Positions 37,346 to 45,990 of a DNA stretch of 64,000 nucleotides are shown in pieces. A program made the translations under genes and the position numbers. Within the stretch, counting starts at the first letter, position 1. The number at the start of each line of letters is the position of its first letter. Source of the stretch: an uncultured Coriobacteriaceae bacterium (lineage in GTDB: Bacteria; Actinomycetota; Coriobacteriia; Coriobacteriales; Atopobiaceae); NCBI GenBank assembly GCA_902793195.1, contig CADBCS010000017.1, positions 33,293-97,292 on the forward strand, read 5' to 3'. A model generated the notes under the pieces. The model was given only the letters and a program-made list of their open reading frames with translations. It did not search any database and had not been told where the DNA came from.

Positions 37346-37841
37346 GTGGCTTCCTGACGTATGTAAGGGTTTGGGCATAGCCATGTTGGCTATTGTCATT
37401 GGGCTATGCCTGCCCATTACGCTGCCTCGTATCTTTGGCTTCCAGATCTACGACGTTATCAGCGGCAGCATGGAGCCCGAGATTCCTGTGGGAAGTGTCT
37501 TGTACGTCAAGCCGTGCGAGCTTACGGAGATTAAAGAGAACGAGATTATCGCCTATCAAGACGTTGATGCCGTGGTAGCACATCGCGTGGTACATAACCG
37601 CACGGGACTCGGCGAGTTCGTGACCAAGGGCGATGCGAACGAGGTGGAAGACCGCGCGCCCGTACCCTACAAGGCGGTCGTCGGTCGCGTGGAGCTACAC
37701 CTACCGTGGTTCGGGATGGCAATGTCGCTCTATGCGACGACGGTGGGCAAGATCTACCTACTGCTCACGGCAGGTTGCGGCCTCATGCTCTGCATGTTGT
37801 CAAACCGCATGGTCATCCATCGAAAACAGGTGGCAAAATAG
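37329..37841 (+). CDS. sipW: SipW-like (ER-type) signal peptidase I
   Basis: 170 residues from ATG 37329, inside the end of the upstream gene, with GAAGGA about 10 nt ahead. A membrane helix at about 15-38 is followed by the catalytic Ser in VISGSMEPEI and a His, not Lys, in VVAHRVVH. This Ser/His pair defines the ER/archaeal-type enzymes to which Bacillus SipW belongs. A second hydrophobic segment lies near the C-terminus. SipW enzymes process matrix proteins of the TasA type, and two such candidates lie upstream in the same run of genes. Last gene of the pilus locus; a clear terminator follows. Confidence 0.9.
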   Translation: MKKRPRWLPDVCKGLGIAMLAIVIGLCLPITLPRIFGFQIYDVISGSMEPEIPVGSVLYVKPCELTEIKENEIIAYQDVDAVVAHRVVHNRTGLGEFVTKGDANEVEDRAPVPYKAVVGRVELHLPWFGMAMSLYATTVGKIYLLLTAGCGLMLCMLSNRMVIHRKQVAK

Positions 37842-37849
37842 CATCCAAG

Positions 37850-37881
37850 ATGGGGGCGGCAACAACCGCCCCCATTCTTTT
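37850..37881 (+). terminator. Intrinsic terminator at the end of the pilus locus
   Basis: ATGGGGGCGG and CCGCCCCCAT pair over 10 bp with a 6-nt loop, followed by TCTTTT. It separates the pilus transcript from rplE, so the second ribosomal segment needs its own promoter in 37882-38048. A TATGAT at about 37938 is the best -10 candidate there; no good -35 was seen. Confidence 0.85.
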
Positions 37882-38048
37882 GGGTGGAATCGTTGCCAAT
37901 CGTGCTGCTCGCACACACAACACACACAACGAAAGAGTATGATGCCGCATTGTGTCTGTATCGGCACACATGGCTCTCGGCATGCCAAGCCGGGAGGTGC
38001 GAGATCGGAACCCCGCACGTCATCCATCCAAGAGTTTAAGGAGCAATC

Positions 38049-38609
38049 ATGGCAGAAGAGAAGTACGTACCGCGTCTCAAGGAGCAGTATTACGCCACGG
38101 TGCGTGACGAGCTGCAGAAGAAGTTCGGCTACAAGAACGTAAACCAGATTCCCAAGTTCGAGAAGATCGTCATCAACATGGGCGTTGGTGAGGCAGCAAC
38201 CGACTCCAAGGCAATCGATGGCGCCGTTGCCGACCTGCGAACCATTTCCGGTCAGCAGCCAATCGTCACCCATGCCCGCAAGTCCATCGCTACCTTCAAG
38301 CTTCGTGCCGGCATGCCCATCGGCGCCAAGGTCACCCTGCGTGGCGACCGCATGTGGGAGTTCCTGGACCGCCTCATCGCAATCGCAATCCCGCGCATCC
38401 GCGACTTCCGCGGCATCTCTCCCAAGAGCTTCGACGGCCGTGGAAACTTCTCCATGGGCTTCAAGGAGCAGCTCGTGTTCCCCGAGATCGACTACGACAA
38501 GATCGACCGCACCCGCGGTATGGACATCACCATCGTTACGACCGCTCCCACCAACGAGGAGGGCAAGGCACTGCTCGAGGCCTTCCATTTCCCGTTCAAG
38601 GCGGAGTAA
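38049..38609 (+). CDS. rplE: 50S ribosomal protein L5
   Basis: 186 residues. [15 protein letters not shown] and [22 protein letters not shown] are L5 signatures. It contacts 5S rRNA and the P-site tRNA. Ribosome site TTAAGGAG. Now the first gene of the displaced second half of the spc operon, preceded by about 170 nt of leader after the pilus terminator. Confidence 0.97.
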   Translation: MAEEKYVPRLKEQYYATVRDELQKKFGYKNVNQIPKFEKIVINMGVGEAATDSKAIDGAVADLRTISGQQPIVTHARKSIATFKLRAGMPIGAKVTLRGDRMWEFLDRLIAIAIPRIRDFRGISPKSFDGRGNFSMGFKEQLVFPEIDYDKIDRTRGMDITIVTTAPTNEEGKALLEAFHFPFKAE

Positions 38610-38612
38610 CCA

Positions 38613-38647
38613 TTGTGGGGAAAGGGGTCAAGCTCCTTTTCCCACAA
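38613..38647 (+). terminator. Hairpin between rplE and rpsN
   Basis: TTGTGGGGAAAGGGG pairs with CTCCTTTTCCCACAA (two mismatches/wobbles) over a 5-nt loop, 3 nt after the rplE stop. A second small hairpin GCCCCA/TGGGGC (38693-38709) lies just before the rpsN ribosome site, and a T-run at 38671-38676 follows GAAAAGAGG. In a 121-nt gap that is normally very short, these may attenuate transcription. Confidence 0.5.
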
Positions 38648-38730
38648 ATACCGAGAAAAGAGGTTAGCCCTTTTTTCTACAAGCCGGTAGGCGCCCCAAC
38701 AGGTGGGGCTCACCATAAGGAGGAGGAGTT

Positions 38731-38916
38731 TTGGCAAAGACATCGATGATCGTCAAGGCAGCGCGTGAGCCGAAGTTTTCGACGCGCAAGCAGAACCGTT
38801 GCCAGCGGTGTGGGCGTCCCCATTCCGTGTACCGCAAGTTTGGTCTCTGCCGTGTCTGCTTCCGCGAACTCGCGAGCAGGGGCGAGCTTCCTGGCGTCCG
38901 CAAGGCAAGCTGGTAG
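38731..38916 (+). CDS. rpsN: 30S ribosomal protein S14, zinc type
   Basis: 61 residues with start codon TTG behind a strong AGGAGGAG site. [20 protein letters not shown] carries the two Cys pairs of the short zinc-binding form (rpsZ). The TTG start is chosen because [10 protein letters not shown] matches the family N-terminus. Essential late-assembly protein of the 30S head. Confidence 0.95.
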   Translation: MAKTSMIVKAAREPKFSTRKQNRCQRCGRPHSVYRKFGLCRVCFRELASRGELPGVRKASW

Positions 38917-39003
38917 GACGCAAGGGCTCTCGCGTACAGGCGTCTCCGCCATGGGCGGAAGCGAACCATTCGCGCAGTTTCATCAGTAACGAAGGAGACA
39001 TTA

Positions 39004-39402
39004 ATGAAAATAACCGACCCGATTTCCGATATGCTTACGCGTATCCGCAACGGCAACACGGCCAACAAGGATTCCGTGTCCATGCCCTCGAGCAAGGTGC
39101 TCGTGGAAGTTGCGCGCGTCATCTATGAGGAGGGCTACATCGAGGGCTACAGCGTCGAGGACACCAAGCCCCAAAAGACCCTCACCATCACGCTCAAGTA
39201 CGGCCCCAAGCGCTCCAAGATCCTGCGTGGGATCAAGCGCATCTCCAAGCCGGGCCTTCGCAAATATGCTAAGGCAGAGGACCTGCCTCGCGTCATCGGT
39301 GGTCTTGGCACCGCGGTCATCTCGACCTCCAAGGGCATGATGTGCGATCGCGACGCTCGCAAGCTGGGCGTTGGCGGCGAGGTCATCTGCTACGTTTGGT
39401 AA
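39004..39402 (+). CDS. rpsH: 30S ribosomal protein S8
   Basis: 132 residues starting MKITDPISDMLTRIRNGN and ending with STSKGMMCDRDARKLGVGGE. Primary 16S binder; in E. coli it represses the spc operon by binding the rplE leader. Ribosome site AAGGAGA. Confidence 0.97.
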   Translation: MKITDPISDMLTRIRNGNTANKDSVSMPSSKVLVEVARVIYEEGYIEGYSVEDTKPQKTLTITLKYGPKRSKILRGIKRISKPGLRKYAKAEDLPRVIGGLGTAVISTSKGMMCDRDARKLGVGGEVICYVW

Positions 39403-39431
39403 CCGTTCGACAGGAAAGATAGGAGGAGACA

Positions 39432-40016
39432 ATGTCTCGTATCGGTAAGCACCCTGTCCAGATTCCTGCCGGGGTAACCGCAACGGTCGACGGCTCTCGC
39501 GTTCACGTGAAGGGCCCCAAGGGAGAGCTCGAGCGCACGTTCTCTCCGCTCGTCGTGCTGGTGCAGGAGGAGAACCAGATCACGGTCAAGGTTCCGCGCA
39601 CCGAGGGCACCGAGGACCTCACGCACGAGGAGTTCAAGCAGACCAAGTCCTACAAGGCGGCCAACGCCATGCAGGGCCTCACGCGCACCCTCATCGCCAA
39701 CATGGTCGAGGGCGTTAGCAACGGCTTCACCAAGCGCCTCGAGCTCACGGGCGTCGGCTACCGCGCCACGCTCAAGGGCAAGGATCTCGACCTCTCGCTC
39801 GGCTATTCTCACCCCGTCGTTTACACCTGCCCCGAGAACATCACGTTCGAGGTGCCCGACAACACCCACATCGTGGTCAACGGCATCTCCAAAGAGCAGG
39901 TCGGTCAGGTTGCCGCAGAGATTCGCGCCAAGCGTCCGCCCGAGCCGTACAAGGGCAAGGGCATCCACTACCAGGGCGAGCACATCCGTCGCAAGCTTGG
40001 TAAGGCAGCCAAATAG
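39432..40016 (+). CDS. rplF: 50S ribosomal protein L6
   Basis: 194 residues, about 14 longer than usual. The extra residues lie around EGTEDLTHEEFKQTKSYKAAN in the N-terminal domain. The C-terminal signature RRPEPYKGKGI-type is present as KRPPEPYKGKGIHYQGE. Ribosome site ATAGGAGGAG. Located near the factor-binding site of the 50S subunit. Confidence 0.96.
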   Translation: MSRIGKHPVQIPAGVTATVDGSRVHVKGPKGELERTFSPLVVLVQEENQITVKVPRTEGTEDLTHEEFKQTKSYKAANAMQGLTRTLIANMVEGVSNGFTKRLELTGVGYRATLKGKDLDLSLGYSHPVVYTCPENITFEVPDNTHIVVNGISKEQVGQVAAEIRAKRPPEPYKGKGIHYQGEHIRRKLGKAAK

Positions 40017-40069
40017 TTAGGTAGATAAGACCATCACCCCGTAAGGTGGTGGCAAGCAGAGGAGAAGTA

Positions 40070-40438
40070 ATGAACAAGACACAGGCAAAGAGGGCTGCCC
40101 TGCGCCGGCGCGCACGCGGCGTGCGCCCCAAGGTCTACGGCACAGCCGATCGCCCGCGCCTCACGGTCCATCGCACCAACGCGCATATCTACGCGCAGGT
40201 AATCGATGACGCGGACGCCAAGACGATCTGCTCCGCCTCCACGCTCAGCCCCGAGTTCCGCGCAACGGGCAAGATTGGCTCCAACAAGGAGGCAGCCGAG
40301 TTCGTGGGCAAGCTCATCGGCGAGCGCGCACTCGAGAAGGGCGTTACCGCGGTTCGTTTCGACCGCAGCGGCTTTTTGTTCCATGGCCGCATCAAGGCCC
40401 TTGCGGACGGTGCCCGTGCAGCGGGCCTGAAGTTCTAG
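40070..40438 (+). CDS. rplR: 50S ribosomal protein L18
   Basis: 122 residues from ATG 40070 (GAGGAGAAG site); the frame from 40046 only adds leader. [20 protein letters not shown] and the C-terminal [22 protein letters not shown] part are diagnostic. Binds 5S rRNA. Confidence 0.97.
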   Translation: MNKTQAKRAALRRRARGVRPKVYGTADRPRLTVHRTNAHIYAQVIDDADAKTICSASTLSPEFRATGKIGSNKEAAEFVGKLIGERALEKGVTAVRFDRSGFLFHGRIKALADGARAAGLKF

Positions 40439-40448
40439 GAGGATCGAT

Positions 40449-40973
40449 ATGCCACGTGATCGTAAGCGCCAGCAGCAGGACTCCGAATTTCAGGAGCGCG
40501 TAGTCTACATCCACCGAGTGTCCAAGGTCGTTAAGGGCGGACGTCGCATGTCGCTCGTCGCACTCGTCGTCGTTGGTGACGGCAAGGGCAACGTGGGCAT
40601 CGGCATGGGCAAGTCCACCGAAGTGCCCCTGGCCATTCAGAAGGGCGTCGACGACGCCAAGAAGAACATGTTCCACGTGCCCGTTACCGAGAACGGCACC
40701 GTTCCCCACGAGGTCGAGGGTCGCTTTGGCGCCGGCCGCGTGCTCATCAAGCCGGCCGTCGAAGGTACCGGCGTCATCGCCGGCGGCCCCGTGCGCCCGC
40801 TGTTCGAGCTCGCCGGCATCACCAACGTGCTCTCCAAGTCGCTGGGCACGAGCAACGCCCTTAACATCATCAAGGCCGCTGCGGAGGGTCTCAAGGAGCT
40901 CTCGAGCCCCGAGGAGGCTGCCGAGCGTCGCGGCATGACCGTTGCCGAGATGTTCGTTGGGAAGGAGAACTAG
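40449..40973 (+). CDS. rpsE: 30S ribosomal protein S5
   Basis: 174 residues. The N-terminal dsRBD-like fold ([19 protein letters not shown]) and [20 protein letters not shown] are S5 hallmarks. It lies at the mRNA entry and takes part in decoding accuracy. Ribosome site AGGAGGAT. Confidence 0.97.
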   Translation: MPRDRKRQQQDSEFQERVVYIHRVSKVVKGGRRMSLVALVVVGDGKGNVGIGMGKSTEVPLAIQKGVDDAKKNMFHVPVTENGTVPHEVEGRFGAGRVLIKPAVEGTGVIAGGPVRPLFELAGITNVLSKSLGTSNALNIIKAAAEGLKELSSPEEAAERRGMTVAEMFVGKEN

Positions 40974-40975
40974 CG

Positions 40976-41161
40976 ATGGCAGACAAGCTCAGGATCAAAC
41001 TTGTGCGCAGCTGCGGTCCCGCAGTCAAGAAGGACCAGACCGCTACCTGCCGTGCGCTCGGTCTGCGCAAGATCAACAGCGTTGTTGAGCAGCCGGACAA
41101 CCCGAGCATTCGTGGAATGATCTTCAAGGTCAAGCACCTTGTAGAAGTGGAAGAGATTTAG
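40976..41161 (+). CDS. rpmD: 50S ribosomal protein L30
   Basis: 61 residues, [17 protein letters not shown] and [20 protein letters not shown]. It begins 2 nt after rpsE. Short bacterial form, not universal in bacteria but usual in Actinobacteria. Confidence 0.95.
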   Translation: MADKLRIKLVRSCGPAVKKDQTATCRALGLRKINSVVEQPDNPSIRGMIFKVKHLVEVEEI

Positions 41162-41173
41162 GAGTCACCCAAC

Positions 41174-41623
41174 ATGCAGCTACATGATCTTCGCCCCGCG
41201 GAGGGCTCCACAAAGGCGCGCAAGCGCATAGGCCGAGGCAACGCCTCCGGCCACGGCACCACGGCTGGTCGCGGCACCAAGGGCCAGCTCTCCCGTTCCG
41301 GTGGCGGCAAGGGCGCCGGCTTCGAGGGCGGTCAGCAGCCGCTCGCCATGCGCCTGCCCAAGCTCCCCGGCTTCATCAACCACAACCGCATCGAGTATGT
41401 TCCCGTTAACGTCGACCGCCTGGAGGGCCTCTTCGAGAGCGGCGACGTCGTGGACAGCGAAGCCCTCATGGCCAAGGGCGTCATCAAGCACGACTACATC
41501 CCCGTTAAGGTCCTTGGCAACGGCGAGCTCACCAAGCAGCTCACCGTAAAGGTCGACAAGGTCTCCAAGTCTGCACAGGCCAAGATCGAGGCCGCTGGAG
41601 GAAAGGTCGAGCCGGCGTGCTAA
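41174..41623 (+). CDS. rplO: 50S ribosomal protein L15
   Basis: 149 residues with the Gly-rich N-terminal extension KRIGRGNASGHGTTAGRGTK and FEGGQQPLAMRLPKLPGF. Its last bases overlap the secY start by 7 nt. Confidence 0.97.
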   Translation: MQLHDLRPAEGSTKARKRIGRGNASGHGTTAGRGTKGQLSRSGGGKGAGFEGGQQPLAMRLPKLPGFINHNRIEYVPVNVDRLEGLFESGDVVDSEALMAKGVIKHDYIPVKVLGNGELTKQLTVKVDKVSKSAQAKIEAAGGKVEPAC

Positions 41624-42903
41624 AGGGAATCGCAAATGCGTTTCGCGTGAAGGAGCTGCGCGAGAAGATCCTCATCACCTTGGGGATCCTCGCCATCTAC
41701 CGCTTTGGTGCCTACCTGCCCGTGCCAGGCATCCCCTTTAGGGGCATGCTCGACTCGTATCAGTCGATGGCCGCGGGCACAGGCCCCCTTGCGGTGCTCA
41801 ACCTGTTCTCGGGTGGCGCCCTCTCGCGCGTGTCGGTCTTTGCGCTCGGCATCATGCCGTACATTACGGCACAGATCATCTTCCAGATGATGCAGGCGGT
41901 CATTCCCAGCCTTCAGGCGCTCGCGCAGGAGGGTGAGTCTGGCCAGCGCAAGATAACGCAGTACACCCGCTATCTCACCGTCGTGCTTGCGACCATCAAC
42001 GCGATTGGGTACCTGTTCCTCTTCAAGAGCAGCCAGTACAACCTGGACTTCTCCGGACTGCCCTTCCCCGGGTGGATAGAGGACATCATCATCGTGGGTA
42101 CGCTCCTGGTCGGCGCCATGATCATCATGTGGCTTGGCGAGGTCATGACCCAGCGCGGCATCGGCAACGGCATGTCGCTCATCATCTTCGCCAACATCAT
42201 GAGCGGCCTTCCCGTTGCGCTCATCCAGTCGGTGACGGGCGCCGAGAACGGCATCGTCATAACGGCCATCACGGTGCTGGTGATCCTCATCATCATCCCC
42301 GTGATCGTGTACATCGAGCGCGGCCAGCGCCGCATCCCCATCCAGTACGCCAAGCGCGTGGTGGGTCAGCGCATCATGGGCGCCCAGGCCACCTACCTGC
42401 CGGTCAAGGTCAACACCGCCGGCGTCGTCCCCATCATCTTTGCGAGCGCCATCCTGTACTTCCCGGCGCAGATCGCGGTCTTCTTCCCCAACGTCGAGTG
42501 GATGCAGTCCTTCGCGAACGCCATCACGGTCGGTTGGGTCAACTGGCTGCTCTCGGTGATCTTCATCGTCTTCTTCGCGTACTTCTACACCTCCATGGTG
42601 TTCAACCCCGAGGAGACGGCCGACCAGCTGCGCAAGGCCGGCGGGTTCATCCCCGGCGTGCGTCCCGGACACGCGACCGCAAACTACATCAAGAACGTGC
42701 TCAACCACATCACGCTGCCGGGCGCCATCTTCATGGCCATCATCGCCGTGGTGCCCTCCATCGTGTTCGCGTTCACCAACAACAGTCTCATCCAGTCCTT
42801 TGGCGGAACCTCCATCCTCATTATGGTGGGCGTTGCCATGGACACCATCTCGCAGCTCGAGTCGCAGCTCAAGATGCACAACTACGACGGCTTCTTCAAG
42901 TAG
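41617..42903 (+). CDS. secY: Protein translocase subunit SecY
   Basis: 428 residues from GTG 41617. Ten membrane helices; ELREKILITLGILAIYRFGAYLPVPG at the N-terminus contains the first helix, and the plug and cytoplasmic loops (GGAGCACRGH-like region) fit SecY. The channel exports the many signal-peptide proteins encoded in this window. Overlaps rplO, so synthesis is coupled to ribosomal protein output. A strong terminator follows. Confidence 0.97.
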   Translation: MLKGIANAFRVKELREKILITLGILAIYRFGAYLPVPGIPFRGMLDSYQSMAAGTGPLAVLNLFSGGALSRVSVFALGIMPYITAQIIFQMMQAVIPSLQALAQEGESGQRKITQYTRYLTVVLATINAIGYLFLFKSSQYNLDFSGLPFPGWIEDIIIVGTLLVGAMIIMWLGEVMTQRGIGNGMSLIIFANIMSGLPVALIQSVTGAENGIVITAITVLVILIIIPVIVYIERGQRRIPIQYAKRVVGQRIMGAQATYLPVKVNTAGVVPIIFASAILYFPAQIAVFFPNVEWMQSFANAITVGWVNWLLSVIFIVFFAYFYTSMVFNPEETADQLRKAGGFIPGVRPGHATANYIKNVLNHITLPGAIFMAIIAVVPSIVFAFTNNSLIQSFGGTSILIMVGVAMDTISQLESQLKMHNYDGFFK

Positions 42904-42928
42904 CCCGTACGTACGGAGCGTACGCAAC

Positions 42929-42971
42929 AAGCCCCCTTCGCCGCGCCAAAACGCGACGGAGGGGGCTTTCC
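42929..42971 (+). terminator. Intrinsic terminator after secY
   Basis: AAGCCCCC ... GGGGGCTT stem with inner pairing of CGCCGCG/CGCGACG, followed by TCCTCTC. Located 26 nt after the secY stop. It ends the spc transcript; adk is then expected to have its own promoter in the 140-nt gap. Confidence 0.8.
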
Positions 42972-42980
42972 TCTCATGTA

Positions 42981-43020
42981 CGGTACTGCACCGGAAGGGA
43001 CCGTCCCCGACGGACGGTCG
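42981..43020. repeat. Dispersed palindromic repeat, copy 5
   Basis: CGGTACTGCACCGGAAGGGACCGTCCCCGACGG. The left flank is the inverse of the GGTGCAGTGC flank seen beside copies 2 and 7, so the element extends beyond the core. Lies between the secY terminator and adk. Confidence 0.75.
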
Positions 43021-43112
43021 AGAGGTTACGACAGCTCATGGTCGTCCTGTTCTATTGGACGGATTAGCGCTACACTTAGACCAAGGCAACTCTAAGCAGA
43101 AAGGTGTACACC

Positions 43113-43739
43113 ATGAATATCGTCCTACTCGGTGCCCCGGGCGCAGGCAAGGGAACGCAGGGCCAAAAGCTCGTCGAGGAGTACGGCATCGCGCACATCT
43201 CCACCGGTGACCTGCTGCGTGCCGCGGTCAAGGCGCAGAGCGAGCTTGGCAAGAAGGCCAAGGAGTACATGGATGCCGGTCAGCTCGTGCCCGACCAGCT
43301 GGTCATCGACCTCGTCAAGGAGCGCTTGGCCCAGCCCGACGCGCAAAAGGGCTTTATGCTCGACGGCTTCCCGCGCAACATCGCCCAGGCCGAGACCCTC
43401 GACGGCGAGCTCAAGGACATGGGTGTCGAGCTCGACGCGGCCCTGCTCGTTGACGTGCCGTTCGACGTGATCGTCGAGCGCCTCAGCTCCCGCCGCACCT
43501 GCCGTGCCTGCGGTTACACCGCTCCTGCCGGAACCGACGTCTGCCCGCGCTGCGGTGGCGAGATGTACCAGCGCGACGACGACAAGCCGGAGACCATCGC
43601 AAAGCGCCTGGATACCTACCAGAACCAGACGCAGCCGCTCATCGACTACTACGAGGGCCACGGCATCCTCAAGGCCGTCGACGGCAACCGCGCCGTGGAC
43701 GAGGTCTACGTTGACGTAAAGAAGGTCCTCAACGCATGA
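43113..43739 (+). CDS. adk: Adenylate kinase
   Basis: 208 residues from ATG 43113 (AGAAAGGTG site). P-loop GAPGAGKGTQ, NMP-binding HISTGDLLRAA and a zinc-type lid with four Cys (CRACGYTAPAGTDVCPRCGG). Interconverts AMP and ATP with ADP. Ends in an ATGA overlap with map, a common arrangement after secY. Confidence 0.97.
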   Translation: MNIVLLGAPGAGKGTQGQKLVEEYGIAHISTGDLLRAAVKAQSELGKKAKEYMDAGQLVPDQLVIDLVKERLAQPDAQKGFMLDGFPRNIAQAETLDGELKDMGVELDAALLVDVPFDVIVERLSSRRTCRACGYTAPAGTDVCPRCGGEMYQRDDDKPETIAKRLDTYQNQTQPLIDYYEGHGILKAVDGNRAVDEVYVDVKKVLNA

Positions 43740-44518
43740 TTCACATCAAGTCGCCCAAAGAAATAGAGGAGTTCAAAGTAGCCGGGGCGCTCTCAAAGAC
43801 AGTTCTTCGTAGGGCCGGCAGAATGGTGCGCCCGGGTGTCACCACGCGCGAGATTGACCAGATGGTCGAGAGCTTCATTCGACTTCATGGCGCCGTTCCG
43901 GGGTTCAAGGGACTCTATGGCTTTCCCGCGAGCATCTGCGCCTCGGTTAACGAGGAGATCGTCCACGGCATCCCGTCCGACCGGATGCTCGTGGAAGGCG
44001 ACATTATCTCCATCGACACAGGCGCCACGACTGGCGGCTGGGTGGGGGACAACGCCTGGACCTTCTTCGTGGGCGAGGTCGCGCCCGAGACCAAGGCGCT
44101 ATGCGAGGTAACGCTTGACTGCCTTAAGGCAGCCATCGAACAGGCTGTTCCGGGTAACCACATAGGCGACATTGGCCATGCCGTGCAGACGCTGGCCGAG
44201 AAGAACGGCTTTGGCGTGGTCCGCGAGTACGTGGGTCACGGAGTTGGTCGTGCGATGCACGAGGATCCCAACGTGCCGAACTTTGGCAAGAAGGGTCGCG
44301 GCGTGCGCCTCCAGGCCGGCATGGTGATTGCCATCGAGCCCATGATCTGCCAGGGCACGTACAGGAACCACACGCTGGCCAATGGCTGGACCGTGGTGAC
44401 CAACGACGGAAAGCCCGCCGCGCATTACGAGAACACCGTTGCCGTCACCAAGGATGGCCCGGTTATCATCACGCAGGATACCGACGGGCCCTGGTGTCCG
44501 CTTGAGGGTGGCGTGTAG
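43736..44518 (+). CDS. map: Methionine aminopeptidase, type I
   Basis: 260 residues. Metal ligands are recognisable in SIDTGATTGGWVGDNAW (two Asp), GHGVGRAMHEDP (His) and AIEPMI (Glu), with the last Glu in ENTVAV. It removes initiator Met from new proteins. Overlaps adk by 4 nt. A long perfect hairpin follows. Confidence 0.97.
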   Translation: MIHIKSPKEIEEFKVAGALSKTVLRRAGRMVRPGVTTREIDQMVESFIRLHGAVPGFKGLYGFPASICASVNEEIVHGIPSDRMLVEGDIISIDTGATTGGWVGDNAWTFFVGEVAPETKALCEVTLDCLKAAIEQAVPGNHIGDIGHAVQTLAEKNGFGVVREYVGHGVGRAMHEDPNVPNFGKKGRGVRLQAGMVIAIEPMICQGTYRNHTLANGWTVVTNDGKPAAHYENTVAVTKDGPVIITQDTDGPWCPLEGGV

Positions 44519-44548
44519 GCAACAGAGTGTGCAAGCAAGACAGTAGTC

Positions 44549-44584
44549 GGGGCCTGTCATTGGTGATGACCAATGACAGGCCCC
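44549..44584 (+). terminator. Perfect 16-bp hairpin after map, no T-run
   Basis: GGGGCCTGTCATTGGT and its exact complement flank a GATG loop, 30 nt after the map stop. No T-run follows, as with the hairpin after rplX, which suggests a shared type of 3' end in this genome. The remaining sequence to infA (44585-44711) is the infA leader and promoter region. Confidence 0.75.
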
Positions 44585-44711
44585 TGCATCAGGCTCCCAC
44601 GAATGCTGGATAAATGTTGCCGCAATGTGTCTTTTCGATGCAACATGGACATATTCAGTGTGTTTATGTAGAGTATTACATTGCTGTCACTTGGAAGAAA
44701 GGTGCCATAGG

Positions 44712-44930
44712 TTGAGTAAACAGGACGCTATCGAGCTTGAGGGCAAGGTGGTTGAGCCCCTTCCCAACGCGATGTTCAACGTAGAACTCGAAAACGGCAA
44801 GACGATCCTCTGCACGATCTCGGGCAAGATTCGCATGAACTACATCCGCATACTTCCAGGCGATCGTGTGGTCGTGGAGATTTCTCCCTATGACCTCACC
44901 CGTGGACGCATCACCTACCGCTACAAGTAG
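44712..44930 (+). CDS. infA: Translation initiation factor IF-1
   Basis: 72 residues with start codon TTG 44712 behind GAAAGGTG; the upstream extension of the frame is Cys-rich nonsense. [20 protein letters not shown] and the OB-fold end [16 protein letters not shown] are typical. Binds the 30S A-site during initiation. Confidence 0.97.
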   Translation: MSKQDAIELEGKVVEPLPNAMFNVELENGKTILCTISGKIRMNYIRILPGDRVVVEISPYDLTRGRITYRYK

Positions 44931-45058
44931 GCTTTTGCTTCCACCTCAGTCGGTTATTCACGCCAGCGGCTGGGCGAGCATATAAGCATGGGTAGCTTCC
45001 ACCTGCCTCATGCACAGCACTACCAAGTTCGTATGAGCATTACCGGAAAGGACAGACG

Positions 45059-45172
45059 ATGAAGGTACGCCCTTCTGTCAAGAAGATGTGCGACAAGTGC
45101 AAAATAATCCGTCGCCATGGCAAGGTCTACGTCATCTGCGAGAACCCGCGCCACAAGCAGCGTCAGGGCTAA
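45059..45172 (+). CDS. rpmJ: 50S ribosomal protein L36
   Basis: 37 residues [20 protein letters not shown] then [11 protein letters not shown], with the zinc ligands Cys-x2-Cys, Cys and His. Ribosome site AAAGGACAG. Zinc-dependent form. Lies between infA and rpsM as usual. Confidence 0.97.
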   Translation: MKVRPSVKKMCDKCKIIRRHGKVYVICENPRHKQRQG

Positions 45173-45187
45173 GAGAGGAGTTTTAAA

Positions 45188-45559
45188 TTGGCCCGTATTA
45201 ATGGCGTCGACCTGCCGCGCGACAAGCGCGTTGAGGTCGGACTCACTTACATTTTTGGTATTGGCGTCACCCGTGCCAAGAAGATTTGCGCGGCTGCCGA
45301 CGTTAACCCTGACACGCGTGTCAAGGATCTTACCGAGGACGAGGTCACGCGCATGCGTGACTTTATCGACCAGAACTACACCACCGAAGGTGACCTCCGC
45401 CGTGAGGTTCGCCAGAACACCGCCCGCCTGATGGAGATCGGCTGCTATCGCGGCTTGCGCCATCGCAAGGGCCTCCCCGTCCATGGCCAGCGCACCCACA
45501 CGAACGCTCGTACCCGCAAGGGCAAGCGTCGCCAGATCGGTGCAAGGAAGAAGGGCTAG
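45188..45559 (+). CDS. rpsM: 30S ribosomal protein S13
   Basis: 123 residues, start codon TTG with AGAGAGGAG ahead. [20 protein letters not shown] and the C-terminal [20 protein letters not shown] are diagnostic. Forms bridges to the 50S and contacts P-site tRNA. Confidence 0.97.
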   Translation: MARINGVDLPRDKRVEVGLTYIFGIGVTRAKKICAAADVNPDTRVKDLTEDEVTRMRDFIDQNYTTEGDLRREVRQNTARLMEIGCYRGLRHRKGLPVHGQRTHTNARTRKGKRRQIGARKKG

Positions 45560-45569
45560 GGAGTAGAGT

Positions 45570-45971
45570 ATGCCTAAGAGGAAGCAACAGCAGGTCCAGC
45601 GCGTCCGTCGCGCCGACCGCAAGAACATTGCCGTGGGCCAGGCCCACATCAAGAGCACGTTCAACAACACGATCATCACTATCACCGACCCGCAGGGCAA
45701 CGTCATTGCCTGGCAGTCCGGTGGCACCGTGGGCTTCAAGGGCTCCCGTAAGTCCACGCCGTTCGCTGCTCAGATCGCAGCCGAGGCGTGCGCCAAGGCA
45801 GCCATGGAGCATGGCCTTCGCAAGGTGGCCGTCTTCGTCAAGGGTCCCGGCTCCGGCCGCGAGACCGCAATCCGCTCCCTGCAGGCCGCTGGCCTCGAGG
45901 TGTCGGGTATTCAGGACAAGACCCCCATTCCGCACAACGGTTGCCGTCCGGTCAAGCGTCGTCGCGTGTAG
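45570..45971 (+). CDS. rpsK: 30S ribosomal protein S11
   Basis: 133 residues. [20 protein letters not shown] and [20 protein letters not shown], ending [12 protein letters not shown]. Part of the platform near the mRNA exit. Starts 10 nt after rpsM. Confidence 0.97.
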   Translation: MPKRKQQQVQRVRRADRKNIAVGQAHIKSTFNNTIITITDPQGNVIAWQSGGTVGFKGSRKSTPFAAQIAAEACAKAAMEHGLRKVAVFVKGPGSGRETAIRSLQAAGLEVSGIQDKTPIPHNGCRPVKRRRV

Positions 45972-45990
45972 GTAAGGAAGGGCAGTAGCA

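Larger units (their letters stand above)
18714..38048. other. 19-kb accessory/pilus island between rplX and rplE
   Basis: rplX and rplE are adjacent in the spc operon of almost all bacteria. Here the interval holds a Fic protein, a two-component system, two signal peptidases, HicAB, a broken transposase-like gene and a complete sortase-pilus cluster. No integrase, tRNA gene or flanking direct repeat was found, so it is not an obvious integrative element. The palindromic repeat at its left end and the transposase-like remnant inside are the only mobility traces. The insertion itself is seen directly; its origin is inference. Confidence 0.8.

Noticed and set aside
18656..38048. Island as an integrative conjugative element or prophage
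   Set aside because: No integrase, relaxase, phage structural gene, tRNA target or flanking direct repeats were found.
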